A stretch of DNA of 64,000 bases from Tillus elongatus (Eukaryota > Arthropoda > Insecta > Coleoptera > Cleridae), in NCBI GenBank assembly GCA_964006375.1, contig OZ023262.1, forward strand, positions 87,493,654-87,557,653. Direction: 5' to 3'. Of this stretch, positions 25,627-42,835 are shown in pieces (the stretch's first letter is position 1; each line of letters starts with the position of its first letter). The notes beneath the pieces are model-generated. The model worked only from the letters and a program-made list of their open reading frames with translations. It ran no database searches and was not told the origin of the DNA. The translations under genes were made by a program, and so were the position numbers.

Positions 25627-26650
25627 ACTTTTTGACAATAATTTTAAAGTCACAGAAGGCATTAAATTCTAAAGGACTTATTAAAGGATTGTGCCGGGCG
25701 ATGCTGAGCATGCAGAGGCAATGGTTCCCGCCAGAGAGGCGGTAGATGACTTGATGAAAATCAAATGTTCAGTCATCAACAAAACATGATAATTATTTCC
25801 ATGTTTCTTATCAGAAAATGTATTTTTTCACGAAAACGATTCACATTCGATCATTTTACCTAGAGTACCTCTTTTGGTTCAAATTGGGTTTTTAAAATAG
25901 TAGTTTCCTCAGTACCCTAGAAATTTGCGGGAAAAAGCCTTCGCCACTGGCATATGGAAACAGTTGAATTGGCGCATAAAAGGTATGTAATATTAATGAT
26001 AGCTCTATACAAAATGTGACTAACGGTTTCTGATATATCGTCAAAAAACAAAAAAAATATATTTTTTTGACACATCTCAAAAACGACGTGTCTGCGGATC
26101 CATGTTAAAATACTTTTTTTTCTTAGAAAGTAAGAAGGAACCCCACCACTCATTTTTCGACACATGTTTTGAAACACCCTGTAAAATATATAACTACGAA
26201 TAGTATAGTACACTTAATTTTCTACAAACATGAGAGCGAAAAGCATCCGCCAATTTCTTGTCAAATTTTACAGTATGCAAGGATTGTTAAATGGTTCGAA
26301 AAATTATTTAATATTAAAATTTGGAATCTTAGATTGGCCATTTTAACATCAGGATTGACGCGCATTGCATATGATGGTCAGTTTAAACAACAATCACATG
26401 GCTCAGGGACATATCAATATTTACTTCAATTTTATTAAACGCCTAAATGACAAGTGTTAATTGATATAGCTAGTTGTTTAGTACTTAAGTTTAAAAGCTC
26501 TGTAATGGTCCGTAATAGGAATTTTCTTGATTAAGGTCGAAAGAAAGGCTAAAATGGTTCTACACCACAAAATGTGACACATCGCTGAATTTGTAATTAA
26601 AAGGCCATTCAGAATGTTATATCAGACAATGAGGACCATATTTAAAAAAA
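25627..26650. other. Mostly unassigned DNA with repeat F copy
   Basis: 26075-26185 is an inverted copy of repeat F ending ACACCCTGTAAAATA. The rest shows no coding or RNA feature. Frames of up to 98 codons on the minus strand at 25917-26213 overlap this repeat and are discounted. Confidence 0.45.
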
Positions 26651-26651
26651 G

Positions 26652-26967
26652 TCTGGACGCAGCAAGTGCGTTATGGTAGTGAATTTTCATAAAACTGTTT
26701 TTAGTAGAAAATATGTGTTTTTTTTTAAGGAAGCAGGCGTCGAATTTGGTTATCAGTATAACCTATATAGTAAAAACAATGTGCCATGTTTTATCAAAAC
26801 AACTTTATTGTTTGAAAATGTACAAAAATTTCCTAAAGAAAACTGAAATTGTTCTCGAAAAAACTGGTTTCCTGGTCAACTTTATAGGTTAATAGCAAGT
26901 TGAGTTATTCAAATTTGAAGCATTTAATGAAAATTCGCTACCATAACGCACTTGCTGCGTCCCGAAT
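26652..26967 (+). mobile_element. MITE-A full unit 3
   Basis: From TCTGGACGCAGCAAGTGCGT to TACCATAACGCACTTGCTGC plus GTCCCG, ~316 bp. Interior landmarks match unit 2 (AGTATAACCTATATAGTAAA, ATGTGCCATGTTTTATCAAA). Confidence 0.8.
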
Positions 26968-27728
26968 TTATTTTCTTACAACGATGTATATATATTTCGA
27001 TGGAAAATGCAAAAATGCAATAACATAGAACATGTTCGATTAAATAAAAAAAAGGAAATTTGAATCACCAACGACTTATGGGCCAGCCTGTAATTGTGGA
27101 AATATTTTTTAAGATGTAGCTCAAGACACCCTATAATTAATGTATACAATTTTTTTTCGTAACTTGCATAATAACGGATATATTGAGCTTTAATGATTTT
27201 TTACGAAAATTCGACAAAAATGCTTCACCATTAAACGATAAACTCTATAGCCAACACTACTGCCAGAGCATCAGAGAAAGGGTCTATTTGAAATGAATTT
27301 TCTGGGAAAATTTTAGTAAAATGAAGGACAATGACGATTGAAACTAAGAGTTCAGGCTTTGTAAAATATTCTTCTTGAGACATTTTCTTCCCATAGCAAA
27401 TATTAGTTTCAGGTCCATTGCCTAAATATTACCAATTTTGACGTTTGAAATCACGACTTTGACGAACCAATATTTTTTTTAATGCCTGTAACTTTTTTGT
27501 TTTTTAACCTACAGAGCCAAGGTAGGTAGCTTACCTATAATGATATAAATAATTTGGATGCCCTTACTTTGTTAATTCCGGAGATATAAATTTTTTTGAA
27601 TGAAAACTCAAAATTTTCTCGGAAAACCTCGTCGGATTTTCCTGAATAACGAACTTGTCCAAGCCATTTACAAGGGAAAAATACATGCCAAATTTTATCA
27701 AAATGGGCCCTTTATTTTTTGAGTTTTC

Positions 27729-27808
<80 letters not shown>

Positions 27809-27935
27809 ATATAAAAATTGAAACTGACCCCGGATATGGGTTCTAGGGGTTCTCGTTCGCGCTCATTTGCAAAAAATTTTTCAAATTTCAAAAGTCGGGA
27901 TCTCTCCATTAGTGAATTTTTTTAAAGAAAATTCA
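26968..27935 (+). repeat. Composite element, forward copy, with (TA)n 27730-27804
   Basis: Same block order as 6980-8218, directly downstream of a MITE-A unit as at 6667-8218 and 41400-42835. Module end CAAAATGGGCCCTTTATTTT, ~37 TA units, AAACTGACCCCGGATATGGG, then the hairpin AGTGAATTTTTTTAAAGAAA with ATTCACTAAA, which abuts the next MITE-A tip. Confidence 0.75.
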
Positions 27936-27942
27936 CTAAAAA

Positions 27943-28257
27943 GTCTGGATGCAGCAGGTGCGTTATGGCAGTGAATTTTCATTTAAATGTTTTTAATAGC
28001 AAATATGTGTTTTTTTTTAAGGAAACAGGAATCAAATCTGGTTACCAGTATAACCTATATAGTTAAAAGAATGTGCCATGTTTCATCAAAGTAATCTTAT
28101 TGTTTGAAAATGTACAAAAAAATCCGAAAGTAAACTTAAATATTCCCGAAAAAATTCGTTTCTTGCTCAACCTTATAGGTTAATAGCAAATTGAGCTATT
28201 CAAGTATGGAGCATTTGATCAAAATTCGCAATTATAACGCACTTTCTCCGTCCAGAA
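27943..28257 (+). mobile_element. MITE-A full unit 4
   Basis: TCTGGATGCAGCAGGTGCGT to ATAACGCACTTTCTCCGTCC plus AGA, ~315 bp. Interior intact (GTTACCAGTATAACCTATAT). Confidence 0.75.
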
Positions 28258-28709
28258 TTTCTATTTTCTTACAAATATGCATTATATTTCGATGGAAAAT
28301 GTAAAAATGCAATAACATAAGGCGTGTTCGACTAAAAAAAATAATGAACCAACGACGTATGGGCCACCCTGTGATGTAGAAATATGTTTTAAGATGTAGC
28401 TTAAGACACCCTATAATTAATGTATATAATTTTTTTCATATCTTTTATAATAACGGATATATTGAGATTTATTGATTTTTTACGAAAATTCGACAAAAAT
28501 TATATACCATTAAACGATAAACTCTATAGCTAATGCTACTGCCAAGCATCGGAGAAAGGGTCTATTTGAAATGAATTTTCTGGAAATATTTTAGTGAAAT
28601 GAAGGACAGTGGCGATTGAAACTAAGACTTAAGGGTTTGTAAAACATTCTTCTTGAGATTTTTTTTCCATAGCCCGTATTAGATTCACGTTCTTTGCCTA
28701 AAATTTTAT
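28258..28709 (+). repeat. Composite element, 5' blocks only
   Basis: Carries TATATTTCGATGGAAAATGT, CACCCTGTGATGTAG, AAACGATAAACTCTATAGCT, GAGAAAGGGTCTATTTGAAA and TTTTTTTTCCATAGCCCGTA, then stops at a SINE remnant. The module, TA tract and conserved block are missing. Confidence 0.6.
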
Positions 28710-28895
28710 CTGTTAATTATACTACAAATGTAAAAACCTTCTCACGTGTTTATATTCGGAGGGAGCGTAAAGCCGTCGACGCTACTTACAGTCTGATTGT
28801 GGGTACATTAAAGATGACCACGCGCCTTAGAGAAGTGAAGGTTTGACAAAATACGAAAACGTGAGGGGAAACTGCTCTCTGGTTACACCACAAAA
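28710..28895 (+). mobile_element. SINE remnant
   Basis: GGAGGGAGCGTAAAGCCGTC, GGGTACATTAAAGATGACC, and GTGAGGGGAAACTGCTCTCT correspond to the body of the 727-1085 SINE. The tRNA-like head and the tail are lost. Confidence 0.6.
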
Positions 28896-29495
28896 CACAT
28901 TTACAAAACTATTACACTAAAAACCAACCTTAAATTTTTTTTTCGCTAAGGATTGACTCTGATTTCCCCAATTTGTTAACGAATAATCGCTAAAAATAGA
29001 AAAACCTTCCTTGCTTAATACACTTTTCTCCCTCTCGATTTTTAAAAGTTGATAAATTCGTTTTATTTTGTTTTTCCTAGGTTAATTTATCGATACCCGG
29101 TTCATAATTCGCGTAAAACTAAAACTGAAGATGAACCGGGTTTGAGCACAATTATGGTTTTATCTTAACATAACCAATTATTTTTTGCAACCAAATATAT
29201 AACTAACCAAAAATTATTAGATTGGTGAATTTTGCCTGAAGATGTTTTCAAAAAAATATAAAAATTTAATAGTAGTAATGTAAACTATTGCAACAGAAAT
29301 AGTAAGTCTGACAATATATTGGTAAATATTTTTTCAACATTTTCTATCAAAGCCAAAAGATATAACTAGTAAAAAATAAAGACACGGATAATCTAGTTTA
29401 TACACTATATGCTCTTGGTGTACTTAATGCAATGTTTAAATTTACTACAACATTTAAAAGTAGTGAAATAAAAAGAAAAAATCTATTAAACTTAC
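28896..29495. other. Low-copy DNA, probable first intron of the host gene
   Basis: No repeat recognised except the short inverted pair CCCGGTTCA/TGAACCGGG at 29097-29145. If the promoter below belongs to the host gene, this is the donor-proximal part of intron 1. Confidence 0.4.
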
Positions 29496-29582
29496 ATGCG
29501 CTTTTATATTTGTTACTATGTAAAAGGGTTATTCACAAACACAAGATCACTATCCTACCTCGTATATGGTTGATGATAAACT
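29496..29582 (-). promoter_or_regulatory. Candidate transcription start and non-coding first exon of the host gene
   Basis: The minus strand has an arthropod initiator TCAGTT (29584-29579) with the start at A (29582), 33 nt after the first T of the TATA box. The presumed exon ends at a strong donor GTAAGTTTAA (29495-29486), giving an 87 nt leader; an earlier donor GTAGGATAG at 29558 would give 24 nt. The exon contains no good ATG context. Assignment to the gene whose coding starts at 24228 rests on strand, distance and the acceptor just before that ATG. A transcript is needed to prove it. Confidence 0.45.
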
Positions 29583-29607
29583 GAGATCCAGACAGGTTTG
29601 ACTTGAA

Positions 29608-29615
29608 CTTATATA
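29608..29615 (-). promoter_or_regulatory. TATA box TATATAAG
   Basis: In GGTATATAAGTTCAAG on the minus strand, spaced about 33/-26 relative to the initiator A at 29582, as in canonical arthropod core promoters. It is not part of a TA microsatellite, and the surrounding DNA is low-copy. Confidence 0.5.
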
Positions 29616-29639
29616 CCACCCTAGAGGGTTGTTTACGGA

Positions 29640-30329
29640 TATGCAAAAATTTCGATTACTTGGAGCCCAGTATCTTATAGCTTTTAGGTATTTCCTGTTG
29701 TAAATTGTATAACGCTACCTGGGTTGCCTCTAGGAAGTGCTTACTTATCTAGATTTCCGAGAAAGAAAGAATGCAAAGCTAAAATCCAGTAAGTATCTTA
29801 TCTATTTCAAAATCAGCACTGCAAATATGACGCCTAGAATGTCTTTGTTGAAGGAAAATATGAATGACACCTTTTTAGATAGTTTAATATCTATTGGATT
29901 TTTGAAAAAAATCAGATAATTACCAAACACAAGTAGAGTTTACATTGCATCGGTGTTTTAATAATCTAGAAAATGTAAGTTTAGCTACCTAACGTACTCA
30001 ATGTTTCCATTATTCAATAGAGATTATATTTTACAATTTTAACAAAGATTCGTAAAAAAATTTGCTCTTGCGGATATTGTAAATTTTGATTATTGACAAA
30101 ATTTCCTCAGATGAACGCTAACCAGCTCCCCTGGAATCAATATCCGATGTCGGTTTCAAAGTTTATATACAGGGACACATTTAAGTTAAAATAGAATTAC
30201 TTTTTTATATTTAAAGCTAGTAAAATTATTTAAAAAACAGTTGGTGTGAGAGAAAAAGCCCTGTGTAAAAATGTCCGAAAATCACCCCCATACAAAATCA
30301 TCCCCTAGTAACCAGCGGTGCTTTTTAGC
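29640..30329. other. Upstream flank, no gene recognised
   Basis: Mostly low-copy. A 60-codon frame at 29737 has no recognisable domain. 30060-30175 holds an inverted composite conserved block in decayed form (AGATGAACGCTAACCAGCTC, GGAATCAATATCCGATGTCG). Confidence 0.4.
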
Positions 30330-30365
30330 GATTTTTTTTTAAATTCGCTAATGAGGAAATCTGTG

Positions 30366-30450
<85 letters not shown>

Positions 30451-30914
30451 ACCGATAACTCAAAAAATAATGGACCAATCTTGATCAAATTTGGTGAGTA
30501 CCTTCCTTTTGCAAGTGGCTTGGATGAGTTCGTTATCCTCAAAAAATTCATATCTCCGGAAATAACAAAGTAAGGGCAACCAAATTTGGTACGCGTGTTT
30601 ATTTATAGGGAGTGAACTTTGTATAAAAATTTAGGTCTCTATCTTTAAAGAGAAAGAAGTTATGGTCAGTTAAAGAAACAAATTTTGGAGTTTTCCTCAA
30701 AACGTCAAACTCGCAATTTTAAACGTCAAAATTGGCAATGTTTAGGCAAAGAACGTGAAATAAATACGGATTTTGAAACGAAAATGTTACAAGAAGAGTG
30801 TTCTGCAAACCCTTAAGTTTCAGATTCAACCGTCATTGTCCTTCATTTTACTAAAAATCTTTACAGAAAATTCATTTCAAATAGACCCTTTCTCTGATAT
30901 TTTGGCTGTCTGAA
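30330..30914 (-). repeat. Composite element, reverse copy, with (TA)n 30366-30447
   Basis: Remnant hairpin (TTAAATTCGCTAATGAGGAA), TA tract, CCGACCGATAACTCAAAAAA, module (GGCTTGGATGAGTTCGTTAT), then AAACGTCAAAATTGGCAATG, GACCCTTTCTCTGATATTTT: the same blocks as 6980-8218, inverted. Confidence 0.7.
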
Positions 30915-31885
30915 TTTTAGGTAAATTTGCAGTTTAGCTACCGAACGCTTTTCAAAAAAGTGTTTTCACAAAACTGTCTCGCTGTCTCGATCTACAAATT
31001 CCAAGAAAAATTTCTTGTTTATACTCCCCAAGGAAGTTACGGGACCAGGAGTGAGTAGGGGTGTATAATTTTTTTAGCTAATTTTCGTAGAACAAATTCG
31101 TTAATGAATTTTTGCATTTTTTATCGAAATATGATGCGTTTGTAAGAAAAAGATCTAGACGCAGTAAGTGCGTTTTGGTAGTGAATTTTCGGTAGATTTG
31201 CAGTTTACCTTCGGCACGCTTTTCAAAACACTGTTTTCAGAAACCTGCCTAGGGCCCCCCCTGGATCCACAAACCCCAAGAAAAATTTCTTCTTCACACT
31301 CCTCAAGGAAGTTACGGGACCAGGAGTGAGTAGGGGTGTATAACTTTTTTTAGCTAATTTTTGTAGAACAAGTTCGTTAATGCATTTTTGCATTTTTTAT
31401 TGAAATATGATGCGTTTGTAAGAAAAAAATCTGGACGCAGTAAGTGCGTTTTGGTAGCGAATTTTCGGTAAATTTGCAGTTTAGCTCCCGAACGCTTTCC
31501 AAAAAATTGTTTTCAGAAACCTGCCCAGTACCCCCCTGAATCCACAAACCCCAAGAAAAATTTCTTGTTCGCACCCCCCAAGGAAGTTACGGGACCAGGA
31601 GTGAGTAGGGGTGCTGGGCGGGGTAGGTAGTAAAAAGGAAATATGAGCAGAAAATTCGAATAAAGCGGGCTTGAAAGCTATTTTTTTCCCAATATTGAAG
31701 CCATATCTCCCTTAAGCCCTGCCTACCCTGCACAGCACCTCTATTCACTCCCAGTCCCGTAACTTCCTTGGGGGGTGTGAACAAGAAATTTTTCTTGTGG
31801 TTTGTGCTTCAAGGTGGGGTCCTGGTGATGTTTCTGAAAACAATTTGTTGAAAAGCGTTCGGGAGCTAATCTACAAATTTACCCA
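30915..31885. repeat. Tandem ~280 bp units with MITE-A tips, then an inverted copy
   Basis: Units starting TTTGCAGTTTAGCTACCGAA (30915), TTTGCAGTTTACCTTCGGCA (31197) and TTTGCAGTTTAGCTCCCGAA (31470) each carry CCAAGGAAGTTACGGGACCA, GGAGTGAGTAGGGGTG. The first two also include a tip (CTAGACGCAGTAAGTGCGTT; CTGGACGCAGTAAGTGCGTT). 31735-31885 is the same segment inverted, so 31480-31885 forms a large imperfect palindrome centred near 31665. No gene. Confidence 0.75.
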
Positions 31886-31887
31886 TT

Positions 31888-32140
31888 TTTCATTAAATCC
31901 TTCAAATTTCAGTAACTCAATTTGCTATTAACGTAAGCTTTGTTGGTTAGAAAACCAACATTAAAGTTTATGTTCGGAAAACTTTTGTATACTTTCAAAC
32001 CATAAGTAATTTTGATAAAATATAGTACATTGTTTCTACTACATAGGCTATACCGGTAATCAGATTGATGCCTGCTCGCATTTGATATTAAAAACATTTT
32101 TATGGAAATTCACTTTCATAACACATTTGCTGCATCTAGA
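31888..32140 (-). mobile_element. MITE-A, reverse orientation, left-truncated
   Basis: TTCAGTAACTCAATTTGCTA, TTTGATAAAATATAGTACAT, ACTACATAGGCTATACCGG, ending TTCACTTTCATAACACATTT..GCTGCATCTAG. A second partial copy runs 32141-32318 and ends CCATAACGCACTTGCTGCGT. Confidence 0.65.
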
Positions 32141-32434
32141 CTTTTGAAAAATCTTTATATATTTTCAAACAATAAATTTATTTCGATGAAATATGGTATA
32201 TTGTTTCTACTATATAGGCAACCAAGTTTGATGCCTGCTTTCATCAAAGAAAGGCATTTGCTATTAAAAATATTTTTAAGAAAATTCGCTCCCATAACGC
32301 ACTTGCTGCGTCCAGCGATTTTTTAAAAAATGAAACCCCATAATATTCACATGCGTTTAGATTGCACTTAAAAATTCAGATACACTGACGTATAATATAT
32401 AATATTTACCTTAACAAAGAAAAGTGAAAAAAAA

Positions 32435-32468
32435 TCTGGATGCATTATGCACTTGCTGCATCCAGATT
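32435..32468. repeat. Minimal palindrome of two MITE-A tips
   Basis: TCTGGATGCATTATGCACTT joined to GCTGCATCCAGA: left and right tips fused with no interior, giving a ~34 bp palindromic remnant. Confidence 0.65.
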
Positions 32469-33060
32469 TAAATAGTCGAAAACCGGATTTTCGAGTTTTT
32501 AATGAACCACCCAGTATATAGCGTGCAGTAATGTGATTAGTCTCTAAGTTAAAATTCCGCTTAGAAAACATATACTGTACCTAGTCTCCTTCTTAGATAT
32601 TCTGAATCTAATCACTCACTTAATTTATTCTTTGCCACTTTAAGCTACTGGAATTTGAAAAGTTCTCTGCTAAAGTAAGATTCGCTCTCAAAATAAACCC
32701 AAATGATAGAAACGGCTGGTGTGATAACCATTCAAAAACGTTTAAATCATGTGGTGTTGTGTTGATTTCGGTTAGAAAAAGCTATAAATTATCTGTGACA
32801 ACTACTGCTTCAAAGCTTTACCTTGTAAAATTGTGATTCATATTTTGCAGACAGTTAATAACTGTAAAATTCTGGAATAAGAGAAGGATAAAGTGTTGTA
32901 TTTTGAACAGGTATACAAAATAAAGCAGCTTAGTGAGATTAGCAATCTCCTTTGCTGCCGGTTTGTTGATCTATCGACTTAGTGTTGAAGCAGCAAGTAC
33001 ATGTCATAGCGCATTTTCATAAATATTTGGCTTTGTAAAGGTCATCTTTAGCGAATTTTC
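32469..33060. other. Low-copy DNA, no gene recognised
   Basis: No repeat, RNA or coding feature that I can support. Confidence 0.4.
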
Positions 33061-33230
<170 letters not shown>

Positions 33231-33744
33231 CGGTCTCTCTAATGGAACCTGTTCGAATTTCCAATCTGTATTTTATAACATGTACAGGGACTTCAGGAAC
33301 ATCCTCTGAAAATATTGTCCATGATACACGCTGTTCGCAAAAAAGATACATATCAAAGTTTTTTTTTTAATTGAACACTCAGTATATTATTGGGTTTTCA
33401 TTATATAGAGATAAAATAAAGGTAAGTTACAATATGATGTCCTGTACATAAAATCTACGGTGAATTACAGTGAAATGCAAGCCTAAATAAGAAAATAAAT
33501 TTTCCTACACTCAGCAACTTAGGAAAAATCTAACTAAAATTAGTATTTCGTAGGAGGATTGTTGCATGGAATATAACAAAAATAATGTAAATTTGTAAAG
33601 GGTAGTCAGTAAGCTACTAGTGATATTTTACGTATAATATTGCAACTAACTCATTTACTTCAAATAGCACACCTGTATTTAATGGCACATTCTTTTGCAT
33701 AGTTTTATTAGTATTAGTATTAGCAAGTTTACATCGGGAAAAGT
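33231..33744. other. Intervening DNA, no gene recognised
   Basis: Low-copy AT-rich sequence without a convincing frame. Confidence 0.4.
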
Positions 33745-33925
33745 TGATAATTTTTTTGCTCTTTAACATGCCTTAGAGAAAACCAACAAGCTGAATCGAT
33801 CGTTCATCGTTTTTGAGTTGTTTCAATTGCTTTGCAACTTTTCACGTTTTTGACACATTGCACAAACACATATCACAAATTTTAAAAAGGCGTTTGTACC
33901 AATAGACAGCCGAGCCCCATTTTGC
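33745..33925 (-). repeat. Dispersed repeat E, copy b
   Basis: Inverse of 3840-4030: ATTGCTTTGCAACTTTTCAC, CACATTGCACAAACACATAT, GTACCAATAGACAGC. A diverged copy lies at 34790-34930. Confidence 0.6.
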
Positions 33926-35160
33926 TAAGCAACCTAGCCCTCCTTGAATACATATCAGGGATCAATTTTAACTTATATATAAATATATAGGATAACATAA
34001 TCTATTGTATATTACAGGCAAGGATTACATTTTTTTTTGTAACTTAGTTAATTTTTTATGTTGTAAATAATCTCACTAATAACCCTTGGGTTGAATCGAA
34101 TTTTTAATTAAAAGAAAGTCAAGAAATATCAGAAAAATGCTTGAAAAATTTTATAGTATTTCTTCCTAAAACGTCAAAGTCGCTATTTGAAACGTCAAAA
34201 TTGGCAAATATTAGACAAAACACCTGTAACGGATACGGCTTATGTAGAAAAAATGTCGCAAGAAGTGTGTTTTACAAAACCTCATGTTTCAGTTTCAACC
34301 GCCACTGTCCTTCGTCTACTAAAATATTTGCTGAAAATTTATTTCATATAGACTCTTTATTTCGCAGTAGTTTTAGTTATAGAGTTAATGGTTTAATAGT
34401 ATTTTACGGGAATTTTCATAGAAAAAATTAGCTAGTAATGAGATTCGGACTTTTGGAAAGATTTTTTTTTAAATAAGAGCGAACAAGGCCCACGTAGAAC
34501 CCATATCGGTAGTTAGTATCACTTTTTATCTGTCGACACATATACAGGACGAAGCATTTCTACGGGAATGTTCAATATATTCGTTATTATACAAGGTACG
34601 AGAAAATATTGTATGGGTCAATTATAGGGCGTCTTAACATGCATCGTGAAAAATTATTTTGACAACTACAGGTGGCCCATAAATCGGTGACAATACAATT
34701 TTTTTTTTAGTCAAGCACCCCTTATTATATTATTATATTTTTGCATTTTCCATCGAATTATAATGCACGTTTGTAGCGCAAAAACATTTGATAGCGTTAC
34801 TTGTTTTCCAGCTAATTAATTGCTTTGCAATTTTTCAAATTTTTGGCACGTCAAAAAGTATGCTTCGGGTTTTTATCAATAGGTAGCGGCGTCTAATGAA
34901 AATGACGCATTCAAAGCGATTTTTGTTCATATTATTTGTCGAAAAAATCTAGATGCCTTATAGAGAGTGTTCTCAAATAGTGACTGATTTGAAAAAATTC
35001 AATCTGCCGTAATTATTTTTCTTTCGAATCGAATACCCTATATTTTCGGAATATATAAGTAGTTGATGAATTGTTTTACAAATGTCAAATGAACCTTTAA
35101 AGTGATAGACTCAATAACATTCTTATAACTGACAGCTTTTGACATGAAAATATGGGTATT
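33926..35160 (-). repeat. Decayed composite blocks, reverse orientation
   Basis: 34170-34500 carries AAACGTCAAAATTGGCAAAT, AGACTCTTTATTTCGCAGTA and an inverted conserved block (AGAACCCATATCGGTAGTTA). 34545-34695 carries the ATACAGG.C....CATTTCTACGG...AGGTGGCCCATAAATCGG segment seen at 8225-8385 and 12855-13005. The rest is AT-rich. A 96-codon frame at 34141 is repeat-derived. Confidence 0.55.
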
Positions 35161-35164
35161 CTTT

Positions 35165-35748
<584 letters not shown>

Positions 35749-35754
35749 CCTTTT

Positions 35755-36059
35755 TTCTTTACTTCCACTGGTGCAAATTTCTTTGAAAAGTTATAAAAAA
35801 TTTTGGTGTTAACTTTCCTTTTTCAAATTTATTTACAGATTAGCTGTTTAATTTTATTTTTATCTAATCTTTTAGCAAACCTTTGTGTAAAAAATATTTA
35901 GTCTAGGGTTTTTTGAAATGTTGGTAATTAGTCAAAAATGTTCAATAAGTTACTGTACAAAAGTTTTCGGATTTTCATGATAAAAATTGTTTGAAAATTT
36001 TTATGCAATTGTTTTCTTTTAGTTTCGTCAAAAAGCTTTTTGTCTATAATTATATTCCT
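35755..36059. other. AT-rich DNA, no gene recognised
   Basis: Nothing supported. Frames here on the minus strand extend from the adjacent MITE-A copy. Confidence 0.4.
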
Positions 36060-36318
36060 GCAGGTACGAAATAGCTTGAAAAGGTTCGCTGACCAGGAAA
36101 GGCAAGCCAGTTTTTTCTGGAATATTTTAGGTTTATATTCGGAAAATGTTTGTACTTTTTCCAGCAATAAAGTTATTTTGATGAAATATGGTACATTATT
36201 TTTACTATCTGGGTTGTACCAAATTTGATGCCTGCTTTCATTAAAAAAATACATATTTGCTATCAAGAACACTATTTTATGAAAATTCACTACCCCAACG
36301 CCATTTATGCGTCCAGAC
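36060..36318 (-). mobile_element. MITE-A, reverse orientation, left-truncated
   Basis: AATAAAGTTATTTTGATGAA, ATGGTACATTATTTTTACTA, CCAAATTTGATGCCTGCTTT, ending AAATTCACTACCCCAACGCC and ATTTATGCGTCCAG. Its tip is followed within a few bases by the hairpin of the next composite element. Confidence 0.7.
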
Positions 36319-36319
36319 T

Positions 36320-37163
<844 letters not shown>

Positions 37164-37780
37164 GCTTTTTAAAGAATGCGCAACTAAAAAGAATAAGACA
37201 TATCCGATATAATTTCCCAAAACTTGTTCATCGAATCTTTTAACGAACTTACTCATTACTTTACGAAAGCCTTGAATACATATTCAACGACGTCGCCAGT
37301 CCTAGGAAAGTGCATTCACAATCTGTTTGGTTCATAATCTAAATAGCAAATCCTGATATTCAAGGTATTTGAGTGGGAATTTCTAATGCACTGATTAAAT
37401 CCTAACCCTCACCCCTAGAACCGGAAATGTAACATAAACGCCACAGATACTTGCTTGTTGCGAAATTTAATTTGGTTCCCCAAATTAAAAGCACACACCA
37501 GAGGCTAGAACACAAATAGATTACAGTATTTCTTTAACAATTTCGTTTTTTTGCACTTTGTTGATGAATGCAGCATATTTAGGCTTAACGGATATACAAA
37601 TTGCGTTGACGCGGTCTTAAGTTAGATAAATTGAAGCCTGAATGTGTCTGTCGTTGATGATAATAAATGTACGTGTATTCGAATTTGGAGGCTTTTAATC
37701 TCAGTAACCAAAACGTAATGTAGTGGACATCAACAATCCGCGAGACATAATATATTGTAACGGTGTACAAAGCGAATAAA
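37164..37780. other. Low-copy DNA, no gene recognised
   Basis: No repeat or coding feature that I can support. Confidence 0.4.
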
Positions 37781-37782
37781 AG

Positions 37783-40570
<2,788 letters not shown>

Positions 40571-40575
40571 GCTAT

Positions 40576-40732
<157 letters not shown>

Positions 40733-40959
40733 TTCTGATGCCGCTTATACTCAAAGCGCAGCGTATATGCCTAAGTGTACGTCCAACTTTAAAGAGTTTA
40801 TATTCGGCACTCCAAAAATATGAACCATGTAGATGGAATAATTACCCCAGGGTCTAGGGAATGAGATCATCCCTGCTCAGATTACCCCAAATGTAATGAA
40901 AACAAGCCCAAATAAATGATTGAAGCAAATGTTATGAGAATGTATATTTAAACAAGTTA

Positions 40960-41390
40960 CATTTGCCTATTTTGGTACAATCACAAAAATCACAAATGTA
41001 ACCTCTAGGACCACTGACTCCGCTACATATTTTGTGTGCCCATTTTCTTCACACTCTGCACCTTTACCATGTTTCTCGACCTTTTCCATAATCGCCACAC
41101 ACAAGAAAAATGTCCTCATCGTCGGACGCTTCTGGAGCTTTTAGCCCTACATCGTCACTCCCCACTTCAGTTTATGTGCCTGATGATGAGTTGCTAAATA
41201 ATTTTTTGACTTGGAATTTTTTTTTCCAGGCTGGGTTCTTTACTTTTTACTCTTTTCAAAAACTTTTTTCCATAGGCTGGTCCTGTCGATGTCAAAATTT
41301 AGGAACAACCTCTTTTTTCGAAGATTTCTGGTCTTCTTGACCCATTTTGAAATGTGTATTGATTCAGCGACTGAGAGTTTAGTGGTTCAG
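40960..41390 (-). pseudogene. pogo/Tigger-like transposase C-terminal zinc-finger relic
   Basis: The minus strand reads KAPEASDDEDIFLVCGDYGK then GRETW.RCRV, after a shift KWAHK.CSGV, and GPRGYICDFCD. The order C..C/G...E.W..C..C..WAH..C......Y.CD.C is the PHD-like zinc finger that ends many pogo/Tigger transposases. Upstream, KK- and S-rich segments (EPSLEKKIPS) fit the linker of that family. Several stops and shifts. No DDE domain in this fragment. Confidence 0.5.
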
Positions 41391-41399
41391 TGGTAAAAC

Positions 41400-41711
41400 T
41401 CTGGACGCAGCAAGTGCGTTATGATAGTGAATTTTCATAAAAATGTTTTTAATAACAAATATGTGTGTTTTTAAGAAAGCAGGCATCAAATTTGGTTACC
41501 AGTATAACCTATATAGTAAAAACAATGTGCCATGTTTCATCAAAATAACTTTATTGTGTGAAAATGTACAAAAATTTCCAAAAGTAAACTTAAAGTGTTC
41601 CCGAAAAAACACGTTTCTTGGTCAACCTTATAGGTTAATAGCAAATTGAGCTGTTCAAATATGAAGCATTTGATCAAAATTAGCTACCATAACGCACTTG
41701 CTGCGTCCAGA
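41400..41711 (+). mobile_element. MITE-A full unit 5
   Basis: From CTGGACGCAGCAAGTGCGTT to TACCATAACGCACTTGCTGC plus GTCCAG, ~312 bp, with the canonical interior. Just upstream, TAGTGGTTCAGTGGTAAAAC at 41380-41399 resembles a SINE A box cut off by this insertion. Confidence 0.85.

Positions 41712-42835
<1,124 letters not shown>

Noticed and set aside
25680..25780. GC-richer stretch suggesting a coding exon (GATGCTGAGCATGCAGAGGC)
   Set aside because: Neither strand gives a frame with recognisable motifs or splice sites.
29737..29919. 60-codon frame upstream of the host promoter
   Set aside because: No recognisable domain, no splice or promoter support, length expected by chance.
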